Source of the DNA: Actinophytocola algeriensis
GTDB lineage: Bacteria; Actinomycetota; Actinomycetes; Mycobacteriales; Pseudonocardiaceae
Assembly (NCBI RefSeq): GCF_014203735.1
Contig: NZ_JACHJQ010000004.1
Coordinates: 558,001-622,000 of the forward strand
Direction of reading: 5' to 3'
DNA length: 64,000 bases
The number at the start of each line of letters is the position of its first letter. The first letter of the stretch is position 1. The notes under the pieces are model-generated. The model was given only the letters and a program-made list of their open reading frames with translations, was not told the origin of the DNA and ran no database searches. This document shows, in pieces, positions 36,211 through 44,694 of this stretch. The position numbers were made by a program, and so were the translations under genes.

Positions 36211-37148
36211 GGGAGCTCGCGACCGAATCATCCGTGCTGACGGTGGACACCGCACCTCCCGCGCCGGTCCTGGCGCCGCCACCGGCCGACACTCCCGCCA
36301 CGGCCCGGCCGCGTCCGGGCAGCCCGCCGAGACGGGTCCTGCGCTGGGCACTGATCGCGGTCGTGGCGATCGTGATGCTGACGCCGCTGTACCTGTTGGT
36401 GCTCAACGCGTTCAAGGACCAGCAGGACATTCTCGCGTCGCCGTTCGGGTTCTCGGGCGGGCTCACGGTCGACCACCTGGTGCAGGCGTGGTCCAACCCG
36501 CGGTTCAACATCGCCAAGGGTTACGCGATCACGATCCTGTTCGTGGTGCTGGTGAACGTGTTCTCCGTGTTCCTGGCCGGACCGGTGGCGTACGTGATCG
36601 CACGCAGCACCAGGCGCCGGTTCCGCGTGCTGATGCTGTTCTTCCTCGCGGGCACGTTCATCCCCAGCCAGGTGCTGGTCATCCCGGTCGTGTACGTGCT
36701 GAAGACGCTCGGTCTCATGGGGACGATCCCCGGCTACGTCATGTTCGAGACCACGCTGACGCTGCCGTTCTCGATCTTCCTGTACGCGGGCTACATCCGG
36801 ACCGTGCCGACGGACATCGACCAGGCGGCCGCGATCGACGGGTGCGGGCGGTACCGCACGTTCTGGCAGATCGTGTTCCCGCTGATGCGCCCGGTCGTCG
36901 CGACCATGGTCATCCTCAACACGTTCTCGGTGTGGAACGACTTCGTGAACCCGCAGACGATCCTCGGTCCCTCCAGCGGGCTGTACACGGTCACCACCGG
37001 CATCTACGCGGCGGTGGGGCAGTACCAGACCGACTACACGGTGGTGTTCCCGACGCTGCTGCTCGCCATCGCACCGCTGCTCGTGTTCTTCGTGATCATG
37101 CAGCGGCACATCATCTCCGGTCTGACGGCTGGTTCGACGAAAGGTTGA
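36207..37148 (+). CDS. Sugar ABC transporter permease (MalG/UgpE type)
   Basis: 313 residues: a Pro-rich cytoplasmic N-terminus (about 1-42) followed by six transmembrane helices. EAA-type loop DQAAAIDGCGRYRTFWQIVFP. ATG 36207 overlaps the preceding stop (ATGA). The long proline/alanine N-terminal tail is a slight oddity but common in actinomycete permeases. Confidence 0.94.
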   Translation: MRELATESSVLTVDTAPPAPVLAPPPADTPATARPRPGSPPRRVLRWALIAVVAIVMLTPLYLLVLNAFKDQQDILASPFGFSGGLTVDHLVQAWSNPRFNIAKGYAITILFVVLVNVFSVFLAGPVAYVIARSTRRRFRVLMLFFLAGTFIPSQVLVIPVVYVLKTLGLMGTIPGYVMFETTLTLPFSIFLYAGYIRTVPTDIDQAAAIDGCGRYRTFWQIVFPLMRPVVATMVILNTFSVWNDFVNPQTILGPSSGLYTVTTGIYAAVGQYQTDYTVVFPTLLLAIAPLLVFFVIMQRHIISGLTAGSTKG

Positions 37149-37151
37149 TCC

Positions 37152-39065
37152 GTGACTGCCACCCCCACGGTGGCCGCGACCGTTCCCCTCGGCGCGCCAC
37201 CGAGCTGGGCCCTGCTCGAAAGACGGCTGTTCGACGCCCTCGACACCGCGTGGCGCACCTTCGCGGCGCGCTACTGCGAACCAGACGGCCGCCTGATCTT
37301 CCTCGGCGAGGGGGAGAGCCGCGACGGTGCCGACGACTTCTACGAGGCGTTCTTCAACTGGCCAACGCTCTACCAGCTGGGCGGCGCCGACGACCTCCTG
37401 GCCGCCGCGAAGCACCACTGGGAGGGCGTGACCACGCAGCTCACCGAGGCGGGCTACCTGGTCGACGAGTTCGAACGCGGCTACGACTGGTTCCACCAGG
37501 GCGAGTCACTGCTGCTGTTCTACGGCATCTGCGCGGCCGACCCGACGGACGTGGCCTTCCGGGACCGGGCCCGCCGGTTCGCCGAGCTGTACCTGCCGGG
37601 CTCGCCGACGGGCAACTACGACCCGGCCACCCGGACCATCCGCGCACCCCACAACGGCGCGGGCGGCCCGCGGTACGGCATCAACGACGAGTGGCTGTCC
37701 TACCACGCGGACCTGAAGTCCATGCGCCCCTTCGGGTTGCCGCTCCCGGACGTGCCCGGCGTCACGGAGTGGGCCGATCTCGAGGACCCCGGGAAGGCCA
37801 GCGCGATGGGTGCTGCCATGGAAGCGCGGATCGGGCGCGGCGACACGGCCGTGAACCTGGCCGCGACGAGCCTCGCCGTGAACGCCTGGCTGTACGACCA
37901 CGAGGACCGCTACCGCGACTGGGCCCTCGAGTACGTCGACGCGTGGCGGGAACGCGCCGCCGCGAACGACGGTGTGCTGCCCGACAACATCGGCCCGCGC
38001 GGCGTGGTCGGCGAGCTGCACGACGGACGCTGGTACGGCGGCAACTACGGCTGGGCCTGGCCGCACGGCGTCTACTCCGTCGGCGCCGCCGCGGTGATCG
38101 CCGCGCTCAACACCGTGCTGCTGACCGGCGACGCGGACCGGCTCGACATCGGCCGCGGGCCGCTGGATGCCGTGGAACAGCACGGCATCCGCGGCACGGT
38201 CGACGGCACCGACATGAGCATCCGCGACCGCTGGGAAGCCGAGCTGGACACCACCGTCGAGACGCTGCTGGTCCCGAACCGGCACAGCGACCGCGGCTGG
38301 TTCGACTTCCAGCCACCACAGCTCGGCCTGTCGGCGTGGCTGTGGCAGGCGGCGGGGCAACAGGCCGACCGCGACCGGCTGGCCCGCCTCCGCGAGGCCA
38401 GCGGCTACGACTGGGCGACCGTCCGTTCCTTCCGGAACAAGGAAGAGGCCGGGCACGAAGCCCCGTGGCTGGAGTTCCTGCGCGGCGCCAACCCCGGCTT
38501 CCCGGAAGAGGCGCTGCTGGCCTCACTGGGCCAGGTCGCCCGCAGGCTTGCGCTGATCGAGGCCGACCACGCCGACCCGGCGACCGTCCACGTGCACCAC
38601 TGGCAGCGCCACAACCCGGTCCTCACGGAAACGCTGCTGCAGCTGACCACCGGCACCCCGCAGGTCCTCTACAACGGCGGCCTCCTGCCCACCCGGCTGG
38701 CGTACTTCGACGCCGACCGCCGCCGCCCCGGCCTGCCGCCGGACGTCGCCGCACTGGTCACCGCCGCCACCGACGACCATGTCCGCGTCGAACTGGTCCA
38801 CACCGGACCGGCTGACACGCGTCAGGTCGTCGTGCAGGCGGGCGGCTTCGGCGAGCACCGCATCGACCGCGTGACCCACGACCGCGCGGCACCCGGCTAT
38901 CCCGGCGACCCGCGCGCCTACACCGCGCCGCCCACGACCACCGACGAACAGACCGTCGAGGTCGGCGGGCCCCGCGTCGAGGTGGAGATCCCACCAGGCC
39001 ACGGGATCCGGCTGGACCTGCACCTGACCCCGCGTGCCTACCGGCCCGCACACCAGAGTCTGTAA
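37152..39065 (+). CDS. Unassigned cytoplasmic carbohydrate-active enzyme, probable (alpha/alpha)6 toroid
   Basis: 637 residues, no signal peptide, so it probably acts on imported oligosaccharide. Residues about 20-480 show the helical, W/Y/G-rich pattern of an alpha/alpha-toroid glycosidase or lyase (FYEAFFNWPTLYQLGG, ERGYDWFHQGESLLLFYGI, GGNYGWAWPHGVYSVGAA). Residues about 520-637 are beta-rich, a likely C-terminal sandwich. Candidate catalytic acids are D/E residues in DEFERGYDW and GINDEWLSYHADLK. I do not recognise the CAZy family. GTG 37152 lies three bases after the permease stop, so it belongs to the import operon. Confidence 0.8.
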   Translation: MTATPTVAATVPLGAPPSWALLERRLFDALDTAWRTFAARYCEPDGRLIFLGEGESRDGADDFYEAFFNWPTLYQLGGADDLLAAAKHHWEGVTTQLTEAGYLVDEFERGYDWFHQGESLLLFYGICAADPTDVAFRDRARRFAELYLPGSPTGNYDPATRTIRAPHNGAGGPRYGINDEWLSYHADLKSMRPFGLPLPDVPGVTEWADLEDPGKASAMGAAMEARIGRGDTAVNLAATSLAVNAWLYDHEDRYRDWALEYVDAWRERAAANDGVLPDNIGPRGVVGELHDGRWYGGNYGWAWPHGVYSVGAAAVIAALNTVLLTGDADRLDIGRGPLDAVEQHGIRGTVDGTDMSIRDRWEAELDTTVETLLVPNRHSDRGWFDFQPPQLGLSAWLWQAAGQQADRDRLARLREASGYDWATVRSFRNKEEAGHEAPWLEFLRGANPGFPEEALLASLGQVARRLALIEADHADPATVHVHHWQRHNPVLTETLLQLTTGTPQVLYNGGLLPTRLAYFDADRRRPGLPPDVAALVTAATDDHVRVELVHTGPADTRQVVVQAGGFGEHRIDRVTHDRAAPGYPGDPRAYTAPPTTTDEQTVEVGGPRVEVEIPPGHGIRLDLHLTPRAYRPAHQSL

Positions 39066-39076
39066 AGGAGCCACGA

Positions 39077-39859
39077 GTGGAGAACAACGGCGAGACACCG
39101 GCGCCGGTGTGGGACCTGCCGGTCCGCGGCATCGACCCGGGCCCGGCCGACCCCCAACTGGTGCGCGGACTCGCCACCGTCAGCTCGGCCACCGCCTGCG
39201 CGAAACTGCACCAGCAGGGCATCCGGCGCACCTTCGTCGAAGGCCCGAAACCGTTGGTGGGCGGGCAGAAGGTCGCCGGGCGCGCGGTGACACTGCAGTT
39301 CATGCCGCAGCGCGAGGACATCGCGTCCGGGGTCGCGCAGGAGTACGTCGAACGCAGCACCGCGCTGTGGGCCGTGCTGGAGGAGATCCAGCCCGGTGAC
39401 GTGCTGGTCGTGCAGGCGTACGGCAGCGCGTTCACCGGCTGCTTCGGCGACATGCTCGTCCGCTACTTCAAACGCAAGGGCGGCGCGGGCATCGTGGTCG
39501 ACGGCCGCATCCGGGACTCGCCGCGCGTGAGCCAGCTCGGCGTGCCGATCTGGTGCACCGGCACCACCCCGCACTACGCGTCCCAGGCCGAGCTGTTCCC
39601 GTGGGCCTACCACGTGCCGGTCGCGGTCGGCGGCGTGCTGGCCCTGCCCGGTGACCTCGTCGTCGCGGACGACGACGGTGCCGTGGTCGTGCCGCGCCGC
39701 AAGGCACCCGACGTGATCGAGTCCGCCCGAGACCACGAGGAGTGGGAGAAGTTCAGCCGCTCCCGGCTGGAAGAGGGCGCCCGGCTTTCCGAGTACTACC
39801 CACTCACCCCGGACACCCGCGCCGAGTTCGAGACCTGGCGCGACAACCAGGCACTGTGA
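39077..39859 (+). CDS. RraA-like / HMG-aldolase-family protein
   Basis: 260 residues. Contains the RraA/class II pyruvate aldolase core: GDVLVVQAYGSAFTGCFGDML, GIVVDGRIRDSPRV (Arg-Asp metal/substrate pair) and VADDDGAVVVPRRKA. This family includes 4-hydroxy-4-methyl-2-oxoglutarate aldolases and sugar-acid aldolases or decarboxylases; RNase-inhibitor activity is limited to some members. In this operon, cleavage or decarboxylation of a keto-sugar acid is the likely role. GTG 39077 has AAAGGAG. It is 11 bases after the toroid enzyme stop. Confidence 0.88.
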   Translation: MENNGETPAPVWDLPVRGIDPGPADPQLVRGLATVSSATACAKLHQQGIRRTFVEGPKPLVGGQKVAGRAVTLQFMPQREDIASGVAQEYVERSTALWAVLEEIQPGDVLVVQAYGSAFTGCFGDMLVRYFKRKGGAGIVVDGRIRDSPRVSQLGVPIWCTGTTPHYASQAELFPWAYHVPVAVGGVLALPGDLVVADDDGAVVVPRRKAPDVIESARDHEEWEKFSRSRLEEGARLSEYYPLTPDTRAEFETWRDNQAL

Positions 39860-39874
39860 CGCAAAGGAGCACAC

Positions 39875-41740
39875 ATGCGCACGAAACTCTTACAGGCGGT
39901 GATCGGAGCCGCGCTCGTCGCGGGCTTCGTCACCGCGGCCACCGGCGCGCAAGCGCAGGACCGCGGTGACTGCAAGCCACGTGAGCTGTACGTGTCCCCG
40001 CAGGGCGACGACAAAGCCGACGGGTCGAAGGAGCACCCGTGGCAGACCGTCGACCGTGCCCGCGACGTGATCAGCGACAAGGGCTGGAACGGCCGCGGCA
40101 TGCGCTGCGACATCCACGTCAACCTGGCGCAGGGCGACTACACCGTGTCGGCCGCGATCGAGTTCGACGAGACCGACTCCGGCTCGAACGGCCACCAGGT
40201 CGTCTACCGCAGCGCGGACGGCCCCGGCAAGGCGAAGCTGCTCGGCGGCACCCCGATCACCGGGTGGCAGCCGTACCAGGGCGAGGTCTACAAGGCGTCG
40301 TTCGACAAGAGCAAGCCGTTCTACACGCTGTTCGAGAAGGGCGAGCGGGCCACCGTCGCACGCCACCCGAACCGCGCGACGCCCGAGACGTGGGCGCCCT
40401 ACCTCACCTCCACGCTGTACGAGCCCGAGAAGGAGGGCGTGCGGTCGTGGCTGTACTACAACCCCGGTGAGTGGAACCCGGAGTGGGATCTCTCGCAGGC
40501 CTCGGTGACGATCTGGTCCGGCGGCAGCTGGAGCTGGTTCACCGACACCATCCCGATCGAGAGCGTCAACTTCCCGAAGAACCAGGCGACGTTCGAGTTC
40601 TGGTCGCGGTACGCGCTGATCAACAGCCGCGGTGGTTCCCGGTACTTCCTGCAGAACGCGCCGGAGTTCCTCGACCAGCCGGGTGAGTACTACGTCGACT
40701 ACAAGAACGGCGAGGTCTACTACTGGCCCAAGCACGGCGCGCCGGACGACGACTCGGTGTACCGGCCGGACACGACCACGGTCCTCAAGGTCGCGGGCAG
40801 CGAGGCGGACAAGCGCGCGCACGACATCGTGTTCGACGGGCTCGGCGTCCAGTACTCGGACTACTTCCGCTGGTACCGCAACGGCTGGATCAGTGACGGT
40901 GACTCCGGCGTCGAGCACGAGTACGCCGAGTACGACCGGCAGATCGAGATGCCGAGGCACCGGGCGGGTGCGGTCCACCTGACCAACACCTCGCACGTCA
41001 CGTTGCAGAACATGCACATCAGCGACACCGGCTGGACCGCGGTGTACGCGTTGTTCGCCAACGACCACCTGACGGTCAGGGGCAGCCTGCTGGAGAACCT
41101 CGGCGCCGACGGCATCAAGGTCGAGGGCGGCTACCCGGGCGAGGGTGACATCACGGGCCACCACCTGTTCACCAACAACTACATCCGCTACTTCGGCGAG
41201 CTGGTGCCGGGCGACGCGTCCGGGGTCGAGCTGATGAACACCGGCCACAACGAGGTCAGCCACAGCTACATCGACCACAGCGCGCGGTACGCGATCAGCC
41301 TCGAGGTCCGGCCAGAAGTGCGGGCCGAGGACAACTACGCGAAGGAGAACACCTTCTCCTACCTCAACCTGCAGCGGGCCGGGCTCGACAGCGGTGACAT
41401 GGGTGCGTTCTACACCTACGGCGTCGACAACTTCGAGCCGCACACCGTGGACAACTACGTCTCGCAGGTCGTCATCGGCGACGTGCTCCCGGACGCGTCG
41501 ATGCCGGACAGCGGCACCCGAGGCGTGCACATGGACGCCGGTGGTTGCGGGTTCCGGTTCTCCGACATCGAGGTCGGCACGGTCACCGACGACAAGTACC
41601 AGAGCTACCAGTGCAACGAGGTGACCAACGCGAACTGGGCGACCGGTTTCGACTCCTCGCGCATGGAGTACGACAAGATCGGCGTCACCGACGACTTCCC
41701 GTTCGAGAAGCCGCCGGCCACGGTCCCGCCGACGAGGTGA
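39875..41740 (+). CDS. Secreted right-handed beta-helix carbohydrate enzyme (GH141-like)
   Basis: 621 residues. Sec signal (LLQAVIGAALVAGFVTAATGAQA). The start of the mature protein, ELYVSPQGDDKADGSKEHPWQTVDRARDVI, and the YRSADGPGKAKLLGGTPITGW block are typical of GH141-type or pectin-acting beta-helix enzymes. Parallel beta-helix coils run about 330-560 (VHLTNTSHVTLQNMHISDTGW, NNYIRYFGELVPGDASGVELMNTGHNEVSHSYIDHS). Reported GH141 activities include alpha-L-fucosidase and xylanase; the substrate here is unassigned. ATG 39875 has AAAGGAG, 15 bases after the aldolase gene. Last gene of the operon, followed by a terminator. Confidence 0.85.
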   Translation: MRTKLLQAVIGAALVAGFVTAATGAQAQDRGDCKPRELYVSPQGDDKADGSKEHPWQTVDRARDVISDKGWNGRGMRCDIHVNLAQGDYTVSAAIEFDETDSGSNGHQVVYRSADGPGKAKLLGGTPITGWQPYQGEVYKASFDKSKPFYTLFEKGERATVARHPNRATPETWAPYLTSTLYEPEKEGVRSWLYYNPGEWNPEWDLSQASVTIWSGGSWSWFTDTIPIESVNFPKNQATFEFWSRYALINSRGGSRYFLQNAPEFLDQPGEYYVDYKNGEVYYWPKHGAPDDDSVYRPDTTTVLKVAGSEADKRAHDIVFDGLGVQYSDYFRWYRNGWISDGDSGVEHEYAEYDRQIEMPRHRAGAVHLTNTSHVTLQNMHISDTGWTAVYALFANDHLTVRGSLLENLGADGIKVEGGYPGEGDITGHHLFTNNYIRYFGELVPGDASGVELMNTGHNEVSHSYIDHSARYAISLEVRPEVRAEDNYAKENTFSYLNLQRAGLDSGDMGAFYTYGVDNFEPHTVDNYVSQVVIGDVLPDASMPDSGTRGVHMDAGGCGFRFSDIEVGTVTDDKYQSYQCNEVTNANWATGFDSSRMEYDKIGVTDDFPFEKPPATVPPTR

Positions 41741-41746
41741 ACCGGC

Positions 41747-41774
41747 GTGGGGGCCGGGGCGGCCCGGCCCCCAC
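41747..41774. terminator. Hairpin terminator between convergent genes
   Basis: Perfect 12-bp stem GTGGGGGCCGGG (41747-41758) with CCCGGCCCCCAC (41763-41774), loop GCGG. Ends the import operon and the AraD1-type gene from the other side. Confidence 0.9.
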
Positions 41775-41778
41775 GTAC

Positions 41779-42657
41779 CTAACGACTGTCAGCCAGCCAG
41801 CTCATGCCCTCCTTGCCGGACACCACAGTGCTCGTCAGGGTGCCGACCTCGCCGACGGTGATCGCGACCCGGTCGCCCGCGGCGAGGGTGAACGGCAGGT
41901 CCGGCACCAGCGCGGTACCGGTCGCCAGGACCACCCCGTCGGGGAACACGTCGGCGCGGAACAGGTAACCGGTCAGCTCGTCGAACTTGCGCCGCAGCAA
42001 GGACGTGCTGGTCTCGCCGGACCACACGACCTCGCCGTCGCGGTGGATCACCAGCTCGATGGCGAGGGCGTACGGGTCCGCGACCTCCCACACCGGCCGG
42101 ATGCCGGGGCCGACGGCACAGCCACCCAGATAGATCTTCGCCTGCGGGAGGTAGAGCGGGTTGACGCCCTCGATGCTCCGCGAGCTCATGTCGTTGACGA
42201 CCGTGTACCCGACGATCTCGGCGTGGGCGTTGACGACCAGGCCCAGCTCCGGTTCCGGCACGTCGATCTCCGAGTCGGTCCGCACCGAAACGGACTCGCC
42301 GTCGCCGGTGACCCGCCAGGCCGAGGACTTGAAGAACAACTCGGGCCGCTCCGCGTCGTACACCAGGTCGTACACGTCGGCGGACCGCTCGCTCTCGGTG
42401 ATCCGGGCCTCGCGCGAGCGCTGGTAGGTGACGCCGGCGGCCCACACCTCCATCCGCTGGTCCACCGGCGGCAGCAGCCGCACGTCGGCGGCGTCGTGGA
42501 CGGCGCCGGTCGTGGCGAGCGCGGCACGCAGCTCGGTGAGCGGCAGGCCCAGCAGCTCGCCGAGGCCGGCGACCGGCAGCTCGGTGACGGTGTCCGCGGC
42601 GCGGACCCCGACGGACGGGCGATCGGCGCCCGGGGAAAGGAAACGAACGATGAGCAC
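41779..42657 (-). CDS. AraD1-type FAH-family 2-keto-3-deoxy-sugar-acid dehydratase
   Basis: 292 residues, fumarylacetoacetate-hydrolase fold. Characteristic stretches: VWAAGVTYQRSREARITES, ERPELFFKSSAWRV, DVPEPELGLVVNAHAEIVGYTVVNDMSSRSIEGVNPLYLPQAKIYLGGCAVGP. This pattern fits the AraD1 group (2-keto-3-deoxy-arabonate or -xylonate dehydratases) rather than true fumarylacetoacetases. It would dehydrate a keto-deoxy sugar acid on the way to 2-oxoglutarate semialdehyde. GTG 42657 has GAGCGAGG; a promoter TTGCGC-N18-TAGGTT (42725-42696, minus strand) lies upstream. Divergent from the crotonase operon. Confidence 0.86.
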   Translation of the reverse strand: MLIVRFLSPGADRPSVGVRAADTVTELPVAGLGELLGLPLTELRAALATTGAVHDAADVRLLPPVDQRMEVWAAGVTYQRSREARITESERSADVYDLVYDAERPELFFKSSAWRVTGDGESVSVRTDSEIDVPEPELGLVVNAHAEIVGYTVVNDMSSRSIEGVNPLYLPQAKIYLGGCAVGPGIRPVWEVADPYALAIELVIHRDGEVVWSGETSTSLLRRKFDELTGYLFRADVFPDGVVLATGTALVPDLPFTLAAGDRVAITVGEVGTLTSTVVSGKEGMSWLADSR

Positions 42658-42727
42658 GGCTGACCTCGCTCCTGGTGGGGATGTCCTCAACCAGAAACCT
42701 AGGCACGACAACGTCGACCGCGCAAGT

Positions 42728-43495
42728 GTGTCCGAAGTGGACTGTGTGGTCGACGGGCCGGTCGCGGTGCTGACGCTGAACCGGCCGGCCAAGCGCAACG
42801 CGATCACCCCGGAGATGGCCGAGGACCTGCGTGCGCACGCCGCGGCGCTGGACGCGGACCGGGACGTGCGCGTGGTCGTGCTGACCGGGGCCGGGGACCG
42901 CGCGTTCTGCGCGGGCAGCGACGTCGGTGAGCTGGACCGGTACGCGACGCCGTGGGACTTCCGCAACCGCGCCGACTACGGCGACACGATCCGGTCGATC
43001 CGCAAGCCCGTGCTCGCGGCGGTCAACGGGTTCGCGTACGGCGGCGGGCTGGAGCTGGCCATGGCGTGCGACATCCGGCTGGCGGCGTCGTCGGCCTCCT
43101 TCGCGGCCCCGGAGATCAAGCTCGGGTGGATCGGCGGCAGCGGCCAGTCCGCGCTGCTCGCGCACGGCGTCGGGCCGTCCAACGCGGCGTTGATGCTGCT
43201 CACCGGGGACCCGATCGACGCGGCGCAAGCGCTTGCGTGGGGGTTGGTGTCGGCGGTCGTGCCGCCGGACGAGCTGCTGGCGAAGGCGGTGTCACTGGCG
43301 GAGACCATCGCGTCGCGGGCGCCGATCGCCGCGCAGACCGCGAAGGCCAACCTGCGGGCCGCGTACTCGATGCCGGTCGAGCAGGCCATCCGCTACGAGC
43401 GGGACCTGCAGGCCTTCTGCCTGTCCACAGCGGACGCGGCGGAGGGCCGTGCCGCGTTCGCGCAGCGGCGCCCGCCGCGGTTCACGGGGGAGTGA
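42728..43495 (+). CDS. Enoyl-CoA hydratase/isomerase (crotonase) family protein
   Basis: 255 residues with the crotonase fold: VAVLTLNRPAKRNAIT, the oxyanion-hole segment AFCAGSDVGEL, and YGGGLELAMACDIRLA. The usual PGxGG loop is replaced by GWIGGSGQ after APEIKL, so substrate or reaction may differ from classical hydratase. GTG 42728 gives the normal family N-terminus. An in-frame ATG at 42650 has an AAAGGA site but would overlap the divergent gene by eight bases and add an unlike 26-residue tail. First gene of a five-gene operon. Confidence 0.88.
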   Translation: MSEVDCVVDGPVAVLTLNRPAKRNAITPEMAEDLRAHAAALDADRDVRVVVLTGAGDRAFCAGSDVGELDRYATPWDFRNRADYGDTIRSIRKPVLAAVNGFAYGGGLELAMACDIRLAASSASFAAPEIKLGWIGGSGQSALLAHGVGPSNAALMLLTGDPIDAAQALAWGLVSAVVPPDELLAKAVSLAETIASRAPIAAQTAKANLRAAYSMPVEQAIRYERDLQAFCLSTADAAEGRAAFAQRRPPRFTGE

Positions 43496-43497
43496 TC

Positions 43498-44694
43498 ATG
43501 GGAGTGCTTTCCGGATATCGAGTTGTCGACGTGTCGATCGCGATGGCCGGGCCGCTGGCCGCGATGCGGCTCGGCGACCTGGGCGCGGACGTCGTGAAGG
43601 TCGAGCCGCCGAGCGGTGAGTGGCAGCGGCACGCACCCGCGGGCGGCGCGACGGGGTCGGTGGTGAACCCGTCGTTCCTGTCGCTCAACCGCAACAAGCG
43701 CAGCCTGGCGGTCGACCTGAAGTCACCTGACGGTCGTGAGGTCGTCCACGACCTGATCCGCACCGGTGACGTGTTCCTGCAGAACTACCGGCCCGGCGTG
43801 GCGGCACGGCTCGGGCTGGACTACGAGTCGGTGCGCGCGGTCAACCAGAGGATCGTGTACGTGTCGATCTCCGGCTACGGCGAGGACGGCCCGTACGCGC
43901 AGCGCCCCGGCCAGGACCTGTTGCTGCAGGCCATGAGCGGGGCCATGTACAGCGTGGGGCGGGAGGCCGACCCGCCGCTGCCCGCCGGGACGTACGCGGT
44001 CGACGCGATCACCGCGTACAGCGCGTTCGAGGGCGCGCTGGCCGCGCTGCTGCACCGGGAACGCACCGGTGAGGGCCAGAAGGTCACCGTGAACATGCTC
44101 GACGCCGCGATCGCCGTGCAGATGCAGGAGCTGTCGGTGTTCACCGTCGGCGGCGTGCCGCAGCGGCGGGGGAGCGAGGCACACGGCCACACCTACATCC
44201 GCGCGCCGTACGGCGTGTTCGAGACCGCCGACGGGCACCTCGCGCTCGCGATGCCGCCGCTGCCGGCACTGGCGACCGCACTCGACCTGCCTGCCCTGTC
44301 CGGCATGGACACCGACGTGGACGGGCACACCCGCCGCGACGAGATCACCGCGCTGGTGCGGGCCCGGCTGCCGGAGCGGACGACCGAGGAGTGGCTGGCA
44401 CGACTGCACGACGCCGATATCTGGGCCGGGCCGGTGTACTCGTACGCGGACCTGCTCGACGACCCGCAGGTGCGGCACAACCGATCGTTCGTCAGGTACG
44501 AGCACCACACCGAGGGCCCGGTGACGACACCCGGGTTCCCGTACGGTTTCAGCGCCACGCCACCCGAGGTGCGCCGCGGTGCGCCGACCACCGGCGAGCA
44601 CTCGCGGGAGATCCTCGCCGACCTGGGCTACCCGGCCGACCGGATCGCCGCGCTCGTCGACGGGAAGGCGGTGGTCGCGCCGTGCAGGGCCTGA
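43498..44694 (+). CDS. CaiB/BaiF-type (family III) CoA-transferase
   Basis: 398 residues. N-terminal GYRVVDVSIAMAGPLAAMRLGDLGADVVKVEPP is diagnostic. The catalytic aspartate is D140 in GQDLLLQAMSG. Moves CoA between acyl acids without ATP, activating a carboxylic acid for the crotonase upstream. ATG 43498 has GGGGGAG and lies two bases after the crotonase stop. Confidence 0.93.
   Translation: MGVLSGYRVVDVSIAMAGPLAAMRLGDLGADVVKVEPPSGEWQRHAPAGGATGSVVNPSFLSLNRNKRSLAVDLKSPDGREVVHDLIRTGDVFLQNYRPGVAARLGLDYESVRAVNQRIVYVSISGYGEDGPYAQRPGQDLLLQAMSGAMYSVGREADPPLPAGTYAVDAITAYSAFEGALAALLHRERTGEGQKVTVNMLDAAIAVQMQELSVFTVGGVPQRRGSEAHGHTYIRAPYGVFETADGHLALAMPPLPALATALDLPALSGMDTDVDGHTRRDEITALVRARLPERTTEEWLARLHDADIWAGPVYSYADLLDDPQVRHNRSFVRYEHHTEGPVTTPGFPYGFSATPPEVRRGAPTTGEHSREILADLGYPADRIAALVDGKAVVAPCRA

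Noticed and set aside
42650-42727. Longer start (ATG 42650) for the crotonase
   Set aside because: It would overlap the divergent AraD1-type gene start and adds 26 residues unlike the family, although an AAAGGA site exists; kept as an alternative only.
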